From positions 1 to 51,713 of the forward strand of contig CAZUPR010000005.1 of NCBI GenBank assembly GCA_964622305.1: DNA of 51,713 nucleotides, given 5' to 3'. Under the pieces are notes generated by a model. That model had not been told where the DNA came from. It worked only from the letters and a program-made list of their open reading frames with translations, and did not search any database. Both the position numbers and the translations under genes were made by a program. This document shows, piece by piece, positions 41,735 through 50,081 of the stretch. This stretch comes from SKKY01 sp964622305 (GTDB taxonomy: Bacteria > Bacillota > Peptococcia > Peptococcales > SKKY01). How positions within the stretch are numbered: the first letter of the stretch is position 1; each line of letters opens with the position of its first letter.

Positions 41735-42862
41735 GTGGCAAAAAGAGATTACTATGAAGTCCTGGAGGTTGGCAGAGATGCCAAAGAGGCAGAATTAAAA
41801 AAAGCCTACAGAAACTTAGCCCGTAAGTACCATCCAGATGTTAACCAGGATGACCCGGAGGCTGAAGAAAAGTTTAAAGAAATAAATGAAGCTTATGAGG
41901 TTCTGTCTGATCAGGAAAAAAGACAGATTTATGATACTTATGGCCATGATGGTCTTGATCCCAATAGTTTCACCAGCCATAGTGCAGGCTTTGGTGGCTT
42001 TGAAGATATTTTTGATATGTTTTTTGGCGGTGGTTTTTCCCAGGCCAGAAACAATGGACCCAGACGGGGGTCAGATTTAAGATATGATTTGGAATTAGAA
42101 TTTACTGAAGCAGCTTTTGGTGTTAAAAAAACTATAGAAATTCCTTTCTGGGATGAGTGTCTGGAGTGCCATGGCTCAGGAGCTAAAAAAGGAACCTCCC
42201 CTGAGACTTGTTCCACCTGCCATGGAGCAGGTCAGGTAACTATGAGTCAGAGAACAGCATTTGGGAACTTCCAGACAGTGAGGACTTGCCCGGATTGCCG
42301 TGGTGAGGGTAAAATTATCAAGGAAGCCTGTCCAGATTGTCAGGGAGCAGGCAGAATCAGGGAAGTTAAGAAAAAAGAGATTGAGATACCAGCCGGTGTT
42401 GATAATGGAAGCAGAATAAGAATCAGCGGCGAGGGTGAAAGGGGCGAAAGAGGAGGCCAGCCTGGCGACCTCTATATCTTCATCCATGTGGAGCCCCATG
42501 AGCTTTTCCAAAGGCAGGACAATGACATCTTCCTGGAAAAAGATATCAACATTATTGAAGCTGCCCTTGGGGCCTCAGTAAAGGTACCTACTCTTCATGG
42601 AGATGTAGAGTTAAGCATTCCAGAGGGTACTCAAACAGGTGCCAACTTCCGCCTCAAAGGTAAGGGTATAAAAAATCCCCGTTCTTTTGCCAGTGGTGAT
42701 CAATATGTAAAGGTAAATGTGGTTACTCCAAGGAATCTGAGTGATCAGCAAAAAGATATTTTAAGAGAATTTGGCAAGACTTGCAGTATAGAACAACACA
42801 TAGCTCCTAAATCAGAAAAGAAATCATTCTTTAGCAAGGTTAAAGATGCTTTTTCTAATTAG
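41735..42862 (+). CDS. dnaJ: Chaperone DnaJ (Hsp40)
   Basis: A 375-residue type I J-protein. The J domain (1-70) has HPDVN in place. A short Gly/Phe stretch follows (SAGFGGFEDIFDMFFGGGF). Four zinc motifs are present: CLECHGSG, CSTCHGAG, CPDCRGEG and CPDCQGAG. The C-terminal substrate-binding domains end in a basic tail. The start is GTG at 41735 behind AGGGGG. Confidence 0.97.
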   Translation: MAKRDYYEVLEVGRDAKEAELKKAYRNLARKYHPDVNQDDPEAEEKFKEINEAYEVLSDQEKRQIYDTYGHDGLDPNSFTSHSAGFGGFEDIFDMFFGGGFSQARNNGPRRGSDLRYDLELEFTEAAFGVKKTIEIPFWDECLECHGSGAKKGTSPETCSTCHGAGQVTMSQRTAFGNFQTVRTCPDCRGEGKIIKEACPDCQGAGRIREVKKKEIEIPAGVDNGSRIRISGEGERGERGGQPGDLYIFIHVEPHELFQRQDNDIFLEKDINIIEAALGASVKVPTLHGDVELSIPEGTQTGANFRLKGKGIKNPRSFASGDQYVKVNVVTPRNLSDQQKDILREFGKTCSIEQHIAPKSEKKSFFSKVKDAFSN

Positions 42863-42889
42863 CCCAGGGCAGATAAGAGGTTCAAGTTT

Positions 42890-43831
42890 ATGAAATGGCT
42901 GGCAGTAAAGATAGAAACAAACAAAAAATATTTGGATGAAATAGCAGGTATTTTCACTAAATTAGGTTCGGGTGGGGCAGTCATAAATGACCCTGACCTG
43001 ATTCTTTCCTATGCCCAAAGTGGCCAGTGGGATGCCTGGGAATTTCCAGAGGAAGAGGCCCTTGAAGGAAGCGAAAAAAGTTACTCGGTTACGGGCTATT
43101 TTCCTGTAAATTTTGAACTTGATAAAAAGATGGAAGACCTTTCCATGGATCTTGATTTTTTTCGGGAAAATAATGAGGACTTTTTCTATAAAATAAGCCA
43201 ATCATCTTTAGATGAGGAAGATTGGGCCCACTCCTGGAAAAAATATTTTAAAGTACTAAAGATAGGACAAAGGACAGTTATCAGACCCTCCTGGGAGGCC
43301 TATGAGGCTAAAAAAGGTGAGATTGTAATTGATCTTGATCCCGGCATGGCCTTCGGTACCGGCAGTCATGCCACTACCAGCCTGGCCATGGAGCTTACAG
43401 AAAAACATTTAAAAGAAGATGAGCTGGTGATTGACCTGGGAACGGGTTCTGGAATAATCAGTATTCAGGCTGCAAAATTAGGGGCCAAAAAAGTTTCTGC
43501 CTTTGATTATGATCCGGTGGCTGTAGATGCAGCCATCCGCAATGTAAAAGACAATGGACTGGCAGACAAAATAGGAGTCAGACAAAATGACCTTCTGACT
43601 GGAGTAGAAGATAAGGCAGATTTGCTTATTGCCAACATCGTTGCCGATGTTATTATCCGTCTCATCCCCCAGATAGACGCACATCTTTTACCTGGAGGCA
43701 GGTTTATTCTTTCAGGCATAATAGAAAAGAGAGTGGCTGAAATCGAGGAACTGCTTATAAGAGAAGGTTATGAGGTTTTTGAAAAGAATGAAAAAGAGGG
43801 CTGGTATGGCCTGGCTGTTAAGAGGATCTGA
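42890..43831 (+). CDS. prmA: Ribosomal protein L11 methyltransferase
   Basis: A 313-residue class I SAM methyltransferase. An N-terminal L11-recognition domain (1-120) precedes the catalytic domain with PGMAFGTGSHATT, DLGTGSGIISI (SAM site) and LLIANIVADVI. It methylates L11. It sits after dnaJ, as in Bacillus, with rsmE next. Confidence 0.95.
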   Translation: MKWLAVKIETNKKYLDEIAGIFTKLGSGGAVINDPDLILSYAQSGQWDAWEFPEEEALEGSEKSYSVTGYFPVNFELDKKMEDLSMDLDFFRENNEDFFYKISQSSLDEEDWAHSWKKYFKVLKIGQRTVIRPSWEAYEAKKGEIVIDLDPGMAFGTGSHATTSLAMELTEKHLKEDELVIDLGTGSGIISIQAAKLGAKKVSAFDYDPVAVDAAIRNVKDNGLADKIGVRQNDLLTGVEDKADLLIANIVADVIIRLIPQIDAHLLPGGRFILSGIIEKRVAEIEELLIREGYEVFEKNEKEGWYGLAVKRI

Positions 43832-43833
43832 TT

Positions 43834-44583
43834 ATGAAAAAAATCTTTCTGGGCCAAAATGAGCTTAGAGATGGTTACATCTTTGTGAATCCACAAGAAG
43901 CTAATCACATAATGAATGCCCTTAGATATAAAGTTGGTCAGGAACTTTTAGTTTCAGACCAAAAGGAAAAAGAGTATTTAACTGAGATAGAAGGCTACCA
44001 GGGACAGGAACTCCTTTTAAGGATTAAAGAAAGCAGGCCTTTAAAGGAAGAAAAAACCCAGATAATTCTGGTTCAGGGCCTGCCTAAGGCAGATAAGATG
44101 GAATATATAATTCAAAAGGCAGTTGAATTGGGGGCAGTGGAAATTGTTCCTCTGCAGACTATGCGTTCCCTGGTTAAATTAGAGGGGTCAAAAGCAGACA
44201 AAAGAAGGGAAAGATGGCAAAAAATTGCTGAGCAGGCCGCCAAGCAATCCGGTGCTTCTCAAATTGCCCGTCTGGCTGATATTGTGACCTTAAAGGAATA
44301 TTTAAAAAATATGCCGGAAGATTTCACCCAGATAGTTCTCTGGGAGGAAGAAGAAGAGCTTGGCCTGGGGCAGCTTTTGAATTCAATTGAGAAAATAGAG
44401 GGCCAGCAGGTAAAGGTGGCTTTGATAATAGGTCCTGAGGGGGGGCTGGACCCGGCAGAGGTGGATTTGCTTCTGGCATCCGGAGCAAGGACTGCTTCCC
44501 TGGGAGAGAGAATTTTAAGGACAGAGACGGCTTCATTAGCAGCCCTTTCTTTGGTCCAGTATCATTTTGGAGAGTTGGGTTAG
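43834..44583 (+). CDS. rsmE: 16S rRNA (uracil-1498-N3)-methyltransferase
   Basis: A 249-residue SPOUT-class methyltransferase. An N-terminal PUA-like domain (1-70) precedes the knotted catalytic part, with ALIIGPEGGLDPAE and the closing LGERILRTETASLAAL, both RsmE signatures. It starts 2 bp after prmA. Confidence 0.95.
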   Translation: MKKIFLGQNELRDGYIFVNPQEANHIMNALRYKVGQELLVSDQKEKEYLTEIEGYQGQELLLRIKESRPLKEEKTQIILVQGLPKADKMEYIIQKAVELGAVEIVPLQTMRSLVKLEGSKADKRRERWQKIAEQAAKQSGASQIARLADIVTLKEYLKNMPEDFTQIVLWEEEEELGLGQLLNSIEKIEGQQVKVALIIGPEGGLDPAEVDLLLASGARTASLGERILRTETASLAALSLVQYHFGELG

Positions 44584-44586
44584 ATT

Positions 44587-45882
44587 ATGTTAAAAAGAGC
44601 AGCTACATATACTCTTGGCTGTAAGGTTAATCAGACAGAAACAGAAACAATAGAGGGACTCTTACAGGACCAGGGCTATGAGATAGTTGATTTTGAGGAG
44701 ATAGCCGACCTTTATATCATCAACACCTGTACTGTGACTTCTCAGGCTGACAGAAAGTCCAGGCAGATTATCAGAAGAGCCAGGGCTCTGGGAGAGAGCA
44801 GGGACTCCACGGTTGCCGTTATGGGTTGTTATGCCCAGGCCTCAGCCGGGAAGGCCCTGGAAGAATTGGGCGTAGATTTGATTATAGGCAACAGCCAGCG
44901 TTTCTTTTTTATGGACCATCTCAAGAAGTTTCTTGCAGATGGAATTCCTGCTGCCTATGTAGATGACATCATGGAAGAAAAAGATTTTGAAGAAATAAAA
45001 ACCAGAAGGAACATAAGCAGGACCAGGGCCTTTTTAAAGATCCAGGAAGGTTGCCAACAATTTTGTTCCTATTGTATTATTCCCTACACCAGAGGACCCT
45101 TGCGCAGTAAAAAAATTGAAGACACCATTGAAGAAATAAAGGGTCTGGAAGAGGCTGGCTTTAAGGAAGTTGTTCTTACTGGCATACATACAGGCTCCTA
45201 CGGTAAGGATTTCAGAGACGGTTACAAGCTTGAAAATCTTTTGGCAGACATTCTTAAGGCCACACAAACAATCAGAATTAGGATAAGTTCCATTGAACCC
45301 ACAGAAGTTACTGAAGAACTGGCAAAGCTTATAGCAGAAGAAGAGAGGCTTTGTTCTCATCTTCATATTCCCCTGCAAAGTGGCCAGGATTTTATCTTGA
45401 AGAAGATGAAAAGACCTTATGACACAGAATATTTCAGAAAAAAGCTTGCTATGATCAGGTCCTCTAATCCTGATATCAGCATCACAACAGATATTATGGT
45501 TGGCTTTCCTTATGAGACTGAGGAGCATGCTCAGGCTACCCTTCTTTTTGCCAGGGAGATGGCCTTTAGTGACATTCACGTTTTTAAATATTCTCCCAGG
45601 GCCAATACCCCGGCCTCCCTTTTTCCGGAACAGGTTTCCGGCAAGGAAAAAGACAAGAGGAGCAGAGAACTTATTAAACTGGCTAAAGAATTGAAAAAAG
45701 AGTACATGAAAAAATTTCTAGGTAAGGAAATAGATATTTTAATAGAACAGCAGGAAGGCGATTATGCTTCTGGCCACTCCAGCAATTATTTAAAGGTTTT
45801 AATTAAGGGGCAGGCAGTAAAAAATCAGATAAAAAGGGTATATATAGAGAAAGCAGAAGATGAATTTCTGCTTGGGAGGTGA
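44587..45882 (+). CDS. mtaB: tRNA (t6A37) methylthiotransferase MtaB
   Basis: A 431-residue radical SAM methylthiotransferase. The N-terminal domain supplies three cysteines for one cluster (LGCKVNQTE, NTCTVTSQAD, MGCYAQ). The radical SAM cluster is in CQQFCSYCIIPYTRG, and a C-terminal TRAM domain starts at about 370. It converts t6A37 to ms2t6A37 in tRNAs reading ANN codons. The YTLGCKVNQ start is characteristic of MtaB rather than MiaB. Confidence 0.94.
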   Translation: MLKRAATYTLGCKVNQTETETIEGLLQDQGYEIVDFEEIADLYIINTCTVTSQADRKSRQIIRRARALGESRDSTVAVMGCYAQASAGKALEELGVDLIIGNSQRFFFMDHLKKFLADGIPAAYVDDIMEEKDFEEIKTRRNISRTRAFLKIQEGCQQFCSYCIIPYTRGPLRSKKIEDTIEEIKGLEEAGFKEVVLTGIHTGSYGKDFRDGYKLENLLADILKATQTIRIRISSIEPTEVTEELAKLIAEEERLCSHLHIPLQSGQDFILKKMKRPYDTEYFRKKLAMIRSSNPDISITTDIMVGFPYETEEHAQATLLFAREMAFSDIHVFKYSPRANTPASLFPEQVSGKEKDKRSRELIKLAKELKKEYMKKFLGKEIDILIEQQEGDYASGHSSNYLKVLIKGQAVKNQIKRVYIEKAEDEFLLGR

Positions 45883-45886
45883 AAAA

Positions 45887-46228
45887 ATGACTTGTTTATT
45901 TTGTTCCATAGGAGAAAAGAAGATTCCCTCAGACATAGTCTATGAAGATGACAACTTTTTGGCTTTCAGAGATATAAGTCCGGCAGCACCAGTTCATATT
46001 CTTTTAATCCCCAAAAAACATATCAAAAGTCTTGAAGAAGTTGCTCAGGATGATCTTCAGTTGATGGCGGAAATTTTTCCTCTCATCCAAAAAATTGCTG
46101 CTCAGGAAGGCTTGAGCCAGGCTGGTTACAGGCTGGTAGCCAATGCAGGAGCCCATGGCGGGCAAACTGTAGACCACCTGCATTTTCACATTTTAGGCGG
46201 CAGGGAGCTTCAGTGGCCTCCAGGCTAA
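45887..46228 (+). CDS. HIT-family nucleotide hydrolase
   Basis: A 113-residue histidine-triad protein of the HinT branch. The active-site motif reads VDHLHFHILGG near the C-terminus, and CLFC at the N-terminus fits the zinc-binding type. Homologues hydrolyse nucleoside phosphoramidates. ATG at 45887 follows GGGAGGTG; a longer frame from 45860 would start inside mtaB ahead of that site. Confidence 0.92.
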   Translation: MTCLFCSIGEKKIPSDIVYEDDNFLAFRDISPAAPVHILLIPKKHIKSLEEVAQDDLQLMAEIFPLIQKIAAQEGLSQAGYRLVANAGAHGGQTVDHLHFHILGGRELQWPPG

Positions 46229-46246
46229 AAAAGAAAAGCTGAATAC

Positions 46247-46275
46247 TTGTAAGATAAGACAAAATTTTGTATAAT
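46247..46275 (+). promoter_or_regulatory. Sigma-A-type promoter of rpsU-yqeY
   Basis: TTGTAA at 46247-46252 and consensus TATAAT at 46270-46275, 17 bases apart. Confidence 0.7.
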
Positions 46276-46319
46276 GATAAATGTTTTAAAAGCTCTAGCA
46301 CTAGAGAGGAGGGAAACCG

Positions 46320-46493
46320 ATGTCTGAAGTTATAGTTGGAAAAAATGAATCTCTTGATAGTGCTTTGAAAAGATTTAAAAGAAACTGCCAAAAATCTGGA
46401 GTATTATCTGAATATCGCAAAAGAGAGCACTATGTAAAACCTAGTGTTAAGCGTAAATTAAAAGAGGCTGCCAGAAAAAAGAAAAAGAGATAA
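46320..46493 (+). CDS. rpsU: 30S ribosomal protein S21
   Basis: A 57-residue, highly basic protein. It begins MSEVIVGKNESLDSALKRF and continues with YRKREHYVKPSVKRKLK and a poly-lysine end, all standard for S21. GAGGAGGGA precedes the ATG at 46320. It has its own promoter and is followed 9 bp later by yqeY, the usual Firmicutes order. Confidence 0.96.
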   Translation: MSEVIVGKNESLDSALKRFKRNCQKSGVLSEYRKREHYVKPSVKRKLKEAARKKKKR

Positions 46494-46502
46494 GGTGATT
46501 TT

Positions 46503-46967
46503 ATGTCTTTACAGGAAAGACTAATGGAAGACATGAAAGAGGCCATGAGAGCAAAGGAAGAGGGCAAACAGAGACTTTCTGTAATAAGAATGACCAGGGC
46601 CGCTCTGAAAAATGAGGAAATAGCCAAGAAGGCTGAACTTAATGACCAGGAAGCAGAAGAAGTAATCTTTAAAGAGGTCAAAAAATTAAGAGACTCACTT
46701 CTTGAATTTGAAAAAGCAAACAGGCCACAAGAGGTCAAAAGCCTTAATGAAGAAATTGCAATTCTCATGGATTATCTTCCCCAGCAGTTGACTGAAGATG
46801 AGCTTATGGCATTGGTAAAGAAAGTGGTTGATGAGGTCAATCCCCAATCTGCCAGAGATCAGGGCCAGGTTATGGCAAAGTTAATGCCACTGGTAAAAGG
46901 CAAGGCTGACGGGAAGCTTGTTGGAAATATGGTGAAAGAAATGATAAGCAAAAAGATAGCTGAATAA
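46503..46967 (+). CDS. yqeY: GatB/YqeY domain protein
   Basis: A 154-residue protein of the YqeY family, related to the tail domain of GatB. Typical segments are LQERLMEDMKEAMRAKEEGK at the start, EEIAILMDYLPQQLTEDEL in the middle, and the end GKADGKLVGNMVKE. A role in tRNA-dependent amidation or tRNA binding is inferred only from the domain. The stop codon lies in the loop of the following terminator. Confidence 0.93.
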   Translation: MSLQERLMEDMKEAMRAKEEGKQRLSVIRMTRAALKNEEIAKKAELNDQEAEEVIFKEVKKLRDSLLEFEKANRPQEVKSLNEEIAILMDYLPQQLTEDELMALVKKVVDEVNPQSARDQGQVMAKLMPLVKGKADGKLVGNMVKEMISKKIAE

Positions 46968-46983
46968 GCTATCTTTTTTTTTG
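46952..46983 (+). terminator. Intrinsic terminator after yqeY
   Basis: AAAGATAGCT (46952-46961) pairs with AGCTATCTTT (46967-46976), followed by a long T run; the yqeY stop sits in the loop. Confidence 0.9.
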
Positions 46984-46997
46984 TTCTTTTTTTATTC

Positions 46998-47026
46998 TTT
47001 AGAAAGACATATTTTAAGGGTATAAT
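46998..47026 (+). promoter_or_regulatory. Putative promoter of nfeD-floA
   Basis: TTTAGA at 46998-47003 and consensus TATAAT at 47021-47026, 17 bases apart. The -10 box covers an in-frame ATG at 47025, which therefore cannot be the nfeD start. Confidence 0.6.
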
Positions 47027-47066
47027 GTATAAGTTAGAAAAAAAGAAGGAAAGGAAGGAAGATAAA

Positions 47067-47567
47067 ATGGGTGGCGATGTTAACATTTGGCTGATTTTAA
47101 TAATTTCAATTTCTGGTCTTCTGCTAATGACAATAGAATTCTTCATTCCTGGTTTTGGTATTTTTGGGGTGTCAGGAATTGCTATGCTCATTCTGTCAAT
47201 TCTTATGTTATCACCCAGTCTAGAGGTAACCCTGGCCTCCTTTACAGTGGCTATAATTATGTCACTTGTTTTGGGAGCTGTAGCCTTTAAATTTATTAAA
47301 AAAAGTTCCTTTTGGAAGAAAATAGTTCTCCAGCCTATGGGGACTGCTAAGGAACAAAGCAGGGAAATTGCTGCGCTTGCTGTAGAAATCGGCATGGAAG
47401 GCAAGACAATAACCAAGCTTAGACCCTCAGGGCATGTTCTTTTAGATAATGGCCAGCAGGTATCAGTGGTTACAGATGGACATTTTATTGATGAAAATGA
47501 AAAAATTCTAGTTTCTGGATTAGAGGGAAATAGAATCGTAGTTAAAAGAATCGAGGAGGGAAATTAA
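47067..47567 (+). CDS. NfeD-family membrane protein
   Basis: A 166-residue short-type NfeD protein. Three membrane helices lie in residues 5-80, with the NfeD segment FFIPGFGIFGVSGIAML, and a C-terminal OB-fold domain with VLLDNGQQVSVVTDGHFIDENEKILVSG. NfeD proteins pair with flotillins or stomatins, and floA follows with a TAATG overlap. ATG at 47067 has AAGGAAGG upstream; the ATG at 47025 falls within the -10 box. Confidence 0.9.
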   Translation: MGGDVNIWLILIISISGLLLMTIEFFIPGFGIFGVSGIAMLILSILMLSPSLEVTLASFTVAIIMSLVLGAVAFKFIKKSSFWKKIVLQPMGTAKEQSREIAALAVEIGMEGKTITKLRPSGHVLLDNGQQVSVVTDGHFIDENEKILVSGLEGNRIVVKRIEEGN

Positions 47568-48529
47568 TGATTGAAGTATTAGCGCCAGTGATTTTACTGG
47601 CTATTGTAGCTTTCTTTTTTGTGGTATTGTCTTCTTTTATCCCGGTTGGCCTGTGGATTTCGGCCCTGGCAGCTGGTGTAAAGGTAAGTCTTTTTGATTT
47701 AATTGGTATGAGATTAAGAAGGGTAATGCCAGCCAGGATTGTTTTGCCCCTTATTAAGGCAGAAAAGGCTGAGCTTGATGTTGAGCTTGGAAAACTGGAA
47801 GCCCACTACCTGGCCGGAGGTAATGTAGACAGGCTTATTGATGCCCTGATTGCCGCCCAAAGAGCAGGTATTGATCTAAACTTCTCCAAGGGAGCAGCAA
47901 TTGACTTGGCCGGCAGAAATGTTAAAGAAGCAGTTATGGTGAGTGTTACTCCCAAGGTTATTGAAACTCCCATTGTTACCGCAGTGGCCAAGGATGGTAT
48001 CCAGGTAAAAGCAACAGCCAGGGTTACGGTTAGAGCTAACATCGACCGTCTGGTTGGTGGAGCAGGTGAGGAGACTATTATTGCAAGGGTTGGCGAGGGT
48101 ATAGTTACTACTATCGGTAGTGCAATTAACCATAAGAACGTTTTGGAAAATCCTGACAGTATCTCTAAAACAGTTCTGGGCAAGGGCCTGGATTCAGGTA
48201 CAGCCTTTGAAATTCTTTCTATAGATATTGCTGACGTAGACGTAGGTAAAAACATTGGAGCAGAATTGCAAACTGACCAGGCAGAGGCTGATAAAAAGAT
48301 TGCTCAGGCCAAGGCTGAAGAAAGAAGAGCTATGGCTGTGGCTTTAGAGCAGGAGATGAAGGCTAAGGTTGAAGAAATGCGGGCCAAGGTTGTTGAGGCT
48401 GAGGCACAAATACCCATGGGTATTTATGAGGCTTTCAGAACTGGCAAGCTGGGGGTTATGGATTATTATAACCTGCAAAATATAGCAGCTGATACAGCCA
48501 TGAGAGAAAACATCTCCAAAGGAGATTAA
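47567..48529 (+). CDS. floA: Flotillin-like protein FloA
   Basis: A 320-residue scaffold of membrane microdomains. An N-terminal membrane hairpin (about 5-45) is followed by an SPFH-like domain with VTPKVIETPIVTAVAKDGIQ and RVGEGIVTTIGS, and a helical part with EA repeats (DQAEADKKIAQAKAEERRA). No glutamate-rich start or other extra domain is seen. It is coupled to nfeD, the standard pair. Confidence 0.95.
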   Translation: MIEVLAPVILLAIVAFFFVVLSSFIPVGLWISALAAGVKVSLFDLIGMRLRRVMPARIVLPLIKAEKAELDVELGKLEAHYLAGGNVDRLIDALIAAQRAGIDLNFSKGAAIDLAGRNVKEAVMVSVTPKVIETPIVTAVAKDGIQVKATARVTVRANIDRLVGGAGEETIIARVGEGIVTTIGSAINHKNVLENPDSISKTVLGKGLDSGTAFEILSIDIADVDVGKNIGAELQTDQAEADKKIAQAKAEERRAMAVALEQEMKAKVEEMRAKVVEAEAQIPMGIYEAFRTGKLGVMDYYNLQNIAADTAMRENISKGD

Positions 48530-48530
48530 A

Positions 48531-48866
48531 ATGGGTGCTTTATTTGGAATTATCATTAACTTTCTTATCTATTATTTTATTTTTAAATTGGTTATCAAGT
48601 CCCTCCCTAAGAGGACACCGGAGCCAATAATAGTTAAGAGCCCCAAGAAGTGGAAGAAAAAGGAAGAAGAATTTATAGATCCTTTTATAGCCCCTTTAGT
48701 AAAGACAGAAATTTCTCTTCCTAGTGAAAAAATGGAAGAAATATATTATAATGAAACGGAAAGCGCTTATAGTTTTTCCAGGAACCGCTTGAAGGAGGCC
48801 ATAGTTTATGCAGAAATTATCGGCCAGCCGGTCAGCAGGAAAAGATTTGGGCTTAACAGAAGGTGA
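48531..48866 (+). CDS. Small single-helix membrane protein of unknown function
   Basis: A 111-residue protein I do not recognise. Residues 5-25 form a membrane helix; a basic and acidic linker follows (SPKKWKKKEEEFIDP), and the end LKEAIVYAEIIGQPVSRKRFG is probably a helix. From memory it loosely resembles short C-terminal AEILGPP-type tails of uncharacterised Firmicutes proteins, but I cannot confirm that. AAAGGAG lies 6 bases before the ATG, one base after floA, so it belongs to the flotillin operon. yqfC would be expected here in a spore former. Confidence 0.75.
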   Translation: MGALFGIIINFLIYYFIFKLVIKSLPKRTPEPIIVKSPKKWKKKEEEFIDPFIAPLVKTEISLPSEKMEEIYYNETESAYSFSRNRLKEAIVYAEIIGQPVSRKRFGLNRR

Positions 48867-49048
48867 AATCTTTGTTTATAATTTTAGCTAGCTGGATAGT
48901 AATTATTACAATAGGTCTTTTGGTTGGCTTTATTTTTAATAAAATAATTATTGAAAAAGAACTTTTAAAAATATTTAATATCAGCCTGGGACTGATTCTT
49001 TTTGCGATAACAATTTACTTTATCTGGACAATAAAAAATTTATTATGA
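48863..49048 (+). CDS. Small two-helix membrane protein of unknown function
   Basis: A 61-residue protein made almost entirely of two hydrophobic helices (about 3-27 and 36-59), with no recognisable family. The start is GTG at 48863, overlapping the upstream stop by four bases (GTGA), with AGAAGG just before it; translation is probably coupled. A terminator follows within 15 bp, so it is likely the last gene of nfeD-floA. Confidence 0.6.
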   Translation: MKSLFIILASWIVIITIGLLVGFIFNKIIIEKELLKIFNISLGLILFAITIYFIWTIKNLL

Positions 49049-49061
49049 GAGCAGAAAACAG

Positions 49062-49091
49062 GTGCCTTTTTTTATAGAAGGCACTTTTTTT
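49062..49091 (+). terminator. Intrinsic terminator before phoH
   Basis: GTGCCTT (49062-49068) pairs with AAGGCAC (49078-49084), followed by seven T. It separates the flotillin operon from phoH. Confidence 0.85.
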
Positions 49092-49109
49092 CAAAAGGGG
49101 GATTGGAAT

Positions 49110-50081
49110 TTGCCGGAACAGGAAATAGTCATAAATTTAAGCGACAATCAGCTTGCTCAGACCCTTTATGGGGCCAATGATCAATACCTGAATATTATAA
49201 GAGAGACTATTCCCTTGCAGATTGTGGCAAGGAGTAATCAATTAATTTTAAGTGGGCCAAAAGACAAAGTGGCTCTGGGAGAAAAGGTTTTTAAACATTT
49301 AATCAGTTTGGTAGAAAACAATAAGTCTATCAGCTCCACTGATATCGACTATGCCTTACTGATGAAAGATGAAAAAAAAGATTTGGCTCCTTACCTGCAG
49401 GAAGTAATCTACATGACTGTAAGGGGCAAAAAGATTATGCCCAAAACCCAGGGGCAATTTGACTATATTGATGAAATTAAAAAGAGAGACCTGGTATTTG
49501 CTATTGGTCCGGCCGGAACAGGAAAAACCTATCTGGCAGTTGTAATGGCAGTTAAATACCTAAGGGAAAAGAAGGTCTCCCGCATTGTTTTAACCAGGCC
49601 GGCAGTGGAAGCAGGCGAAAAGCTAGGTTTTTTACCTGGTGATTTGCAGGAGAAAATAGATCCCTATCTCCGTCCTCTTTATGATGGTCTTTATGATGTT
49701 TTAGGCATTGAACTGGCCCTCAAATATATAGAAAAAGGTATTATAGAAGTAGCCCCCCTGGCCTATATGAGGGGCAGAACCCTGGACGATTCTTTTATCA
49801 TTTTGGATGAGGCGCAAAATACCAGCCCCGAACAGATGAAGATGTTTTTAACCAGGATTGGACTTAAATCCAAGGTGGTAGTTACCGGAGATATCAGCCA
49901 GGTAGATTTACCAAAAGGCTCTGATTCAGGTTTAATTCAGGTCCAGGATATTTTAAAAGATATTGACGAAATTGCCTTTAAATACCTGACTTCCAGCGAC
50001 GTTGTCCGTCATAAGATTGTCAGGAAGATAATTAATGCCTACGAAAAATATGAGAAATCGGTAAAAGAGTTGTCTATATGA
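49110..50081 (+). CDS. phoH: PhoH-family ATPase
   Basis: A 323-residue PhoH-like protein. The P-loop is GPAGTGKTYLAV near residue 140, Walker B is FIILDEAQN, and VVTGDISQVDLP follows. An N-terminal KH-like region (about 1-100) is typical of the Firmicutes YqfO/PhoL type. A role in RNA metabolism is inferred. TTG at 49110 is chosen because AAAAGGGGG ends 8 bases upstream; the longer frame from a GTG at 49062 would translate the terminator hairpin. The stop overlaps pgpH (ATGA). Confidence 0.92.
   Translation: MPEQEIVINLSDNQLAQTLYGANDQYLNIIRETIPLQIVARSNQLILSGPKDKVALGEKVFKHLISLVENNKSISSTDIDYALLMKDEKKDLAPYLQEVIYMTVRGKKIMPKTQGQFDYIDEIKKRDLVFAIGPAGTGKTYLAVVMAVKYLREKKVSRIVLTRPAVEAGEKLGFLPGDLQEKIDPYLRPLYDGLYDVLGIELALKYIEKGIIEVAPLAYMRGRTLDDSFIILDEAQNTSPEQMKMFLTRIGLKSKVVVTGDISQVDLPKGSDSGLIQVQDILKDIDEIAFKYLTSSDVVRHKIVRKIINAYEKYEKSVKELSI

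Noticed and set aside
45034..45579. A 181-residue minus-strand frame inside mtaB
   Set aside because: It is antisense to conserved MtaB motifs, has no recognisable domain and no good ribosome binding site.
46859..47416. A 185-residue minus-strand frame across yqeY and nfeD
   Set aside because: It runs antisense through a terminator, a promoter and two conserved genes, with no family resemblance.
47806..48255. A 149-residue minus-strand frame within floA
   Set aside because: It is a shadow of the alternating Val/Ala-rich FloA codons.
48718..48866. A sporulation gene (yqfC-like) after floA
   Set aside because: The 111-residue protein here has an N-terminal membrane helix and charged linker, unlike the beta-rich soluble YqfC I would expect.
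49062..49109. Upstream GTG start for phoH
   Set aside because: These codons are the terminator hairpin and T run; a TTG with a proper ribosome binding site follows at 49110.
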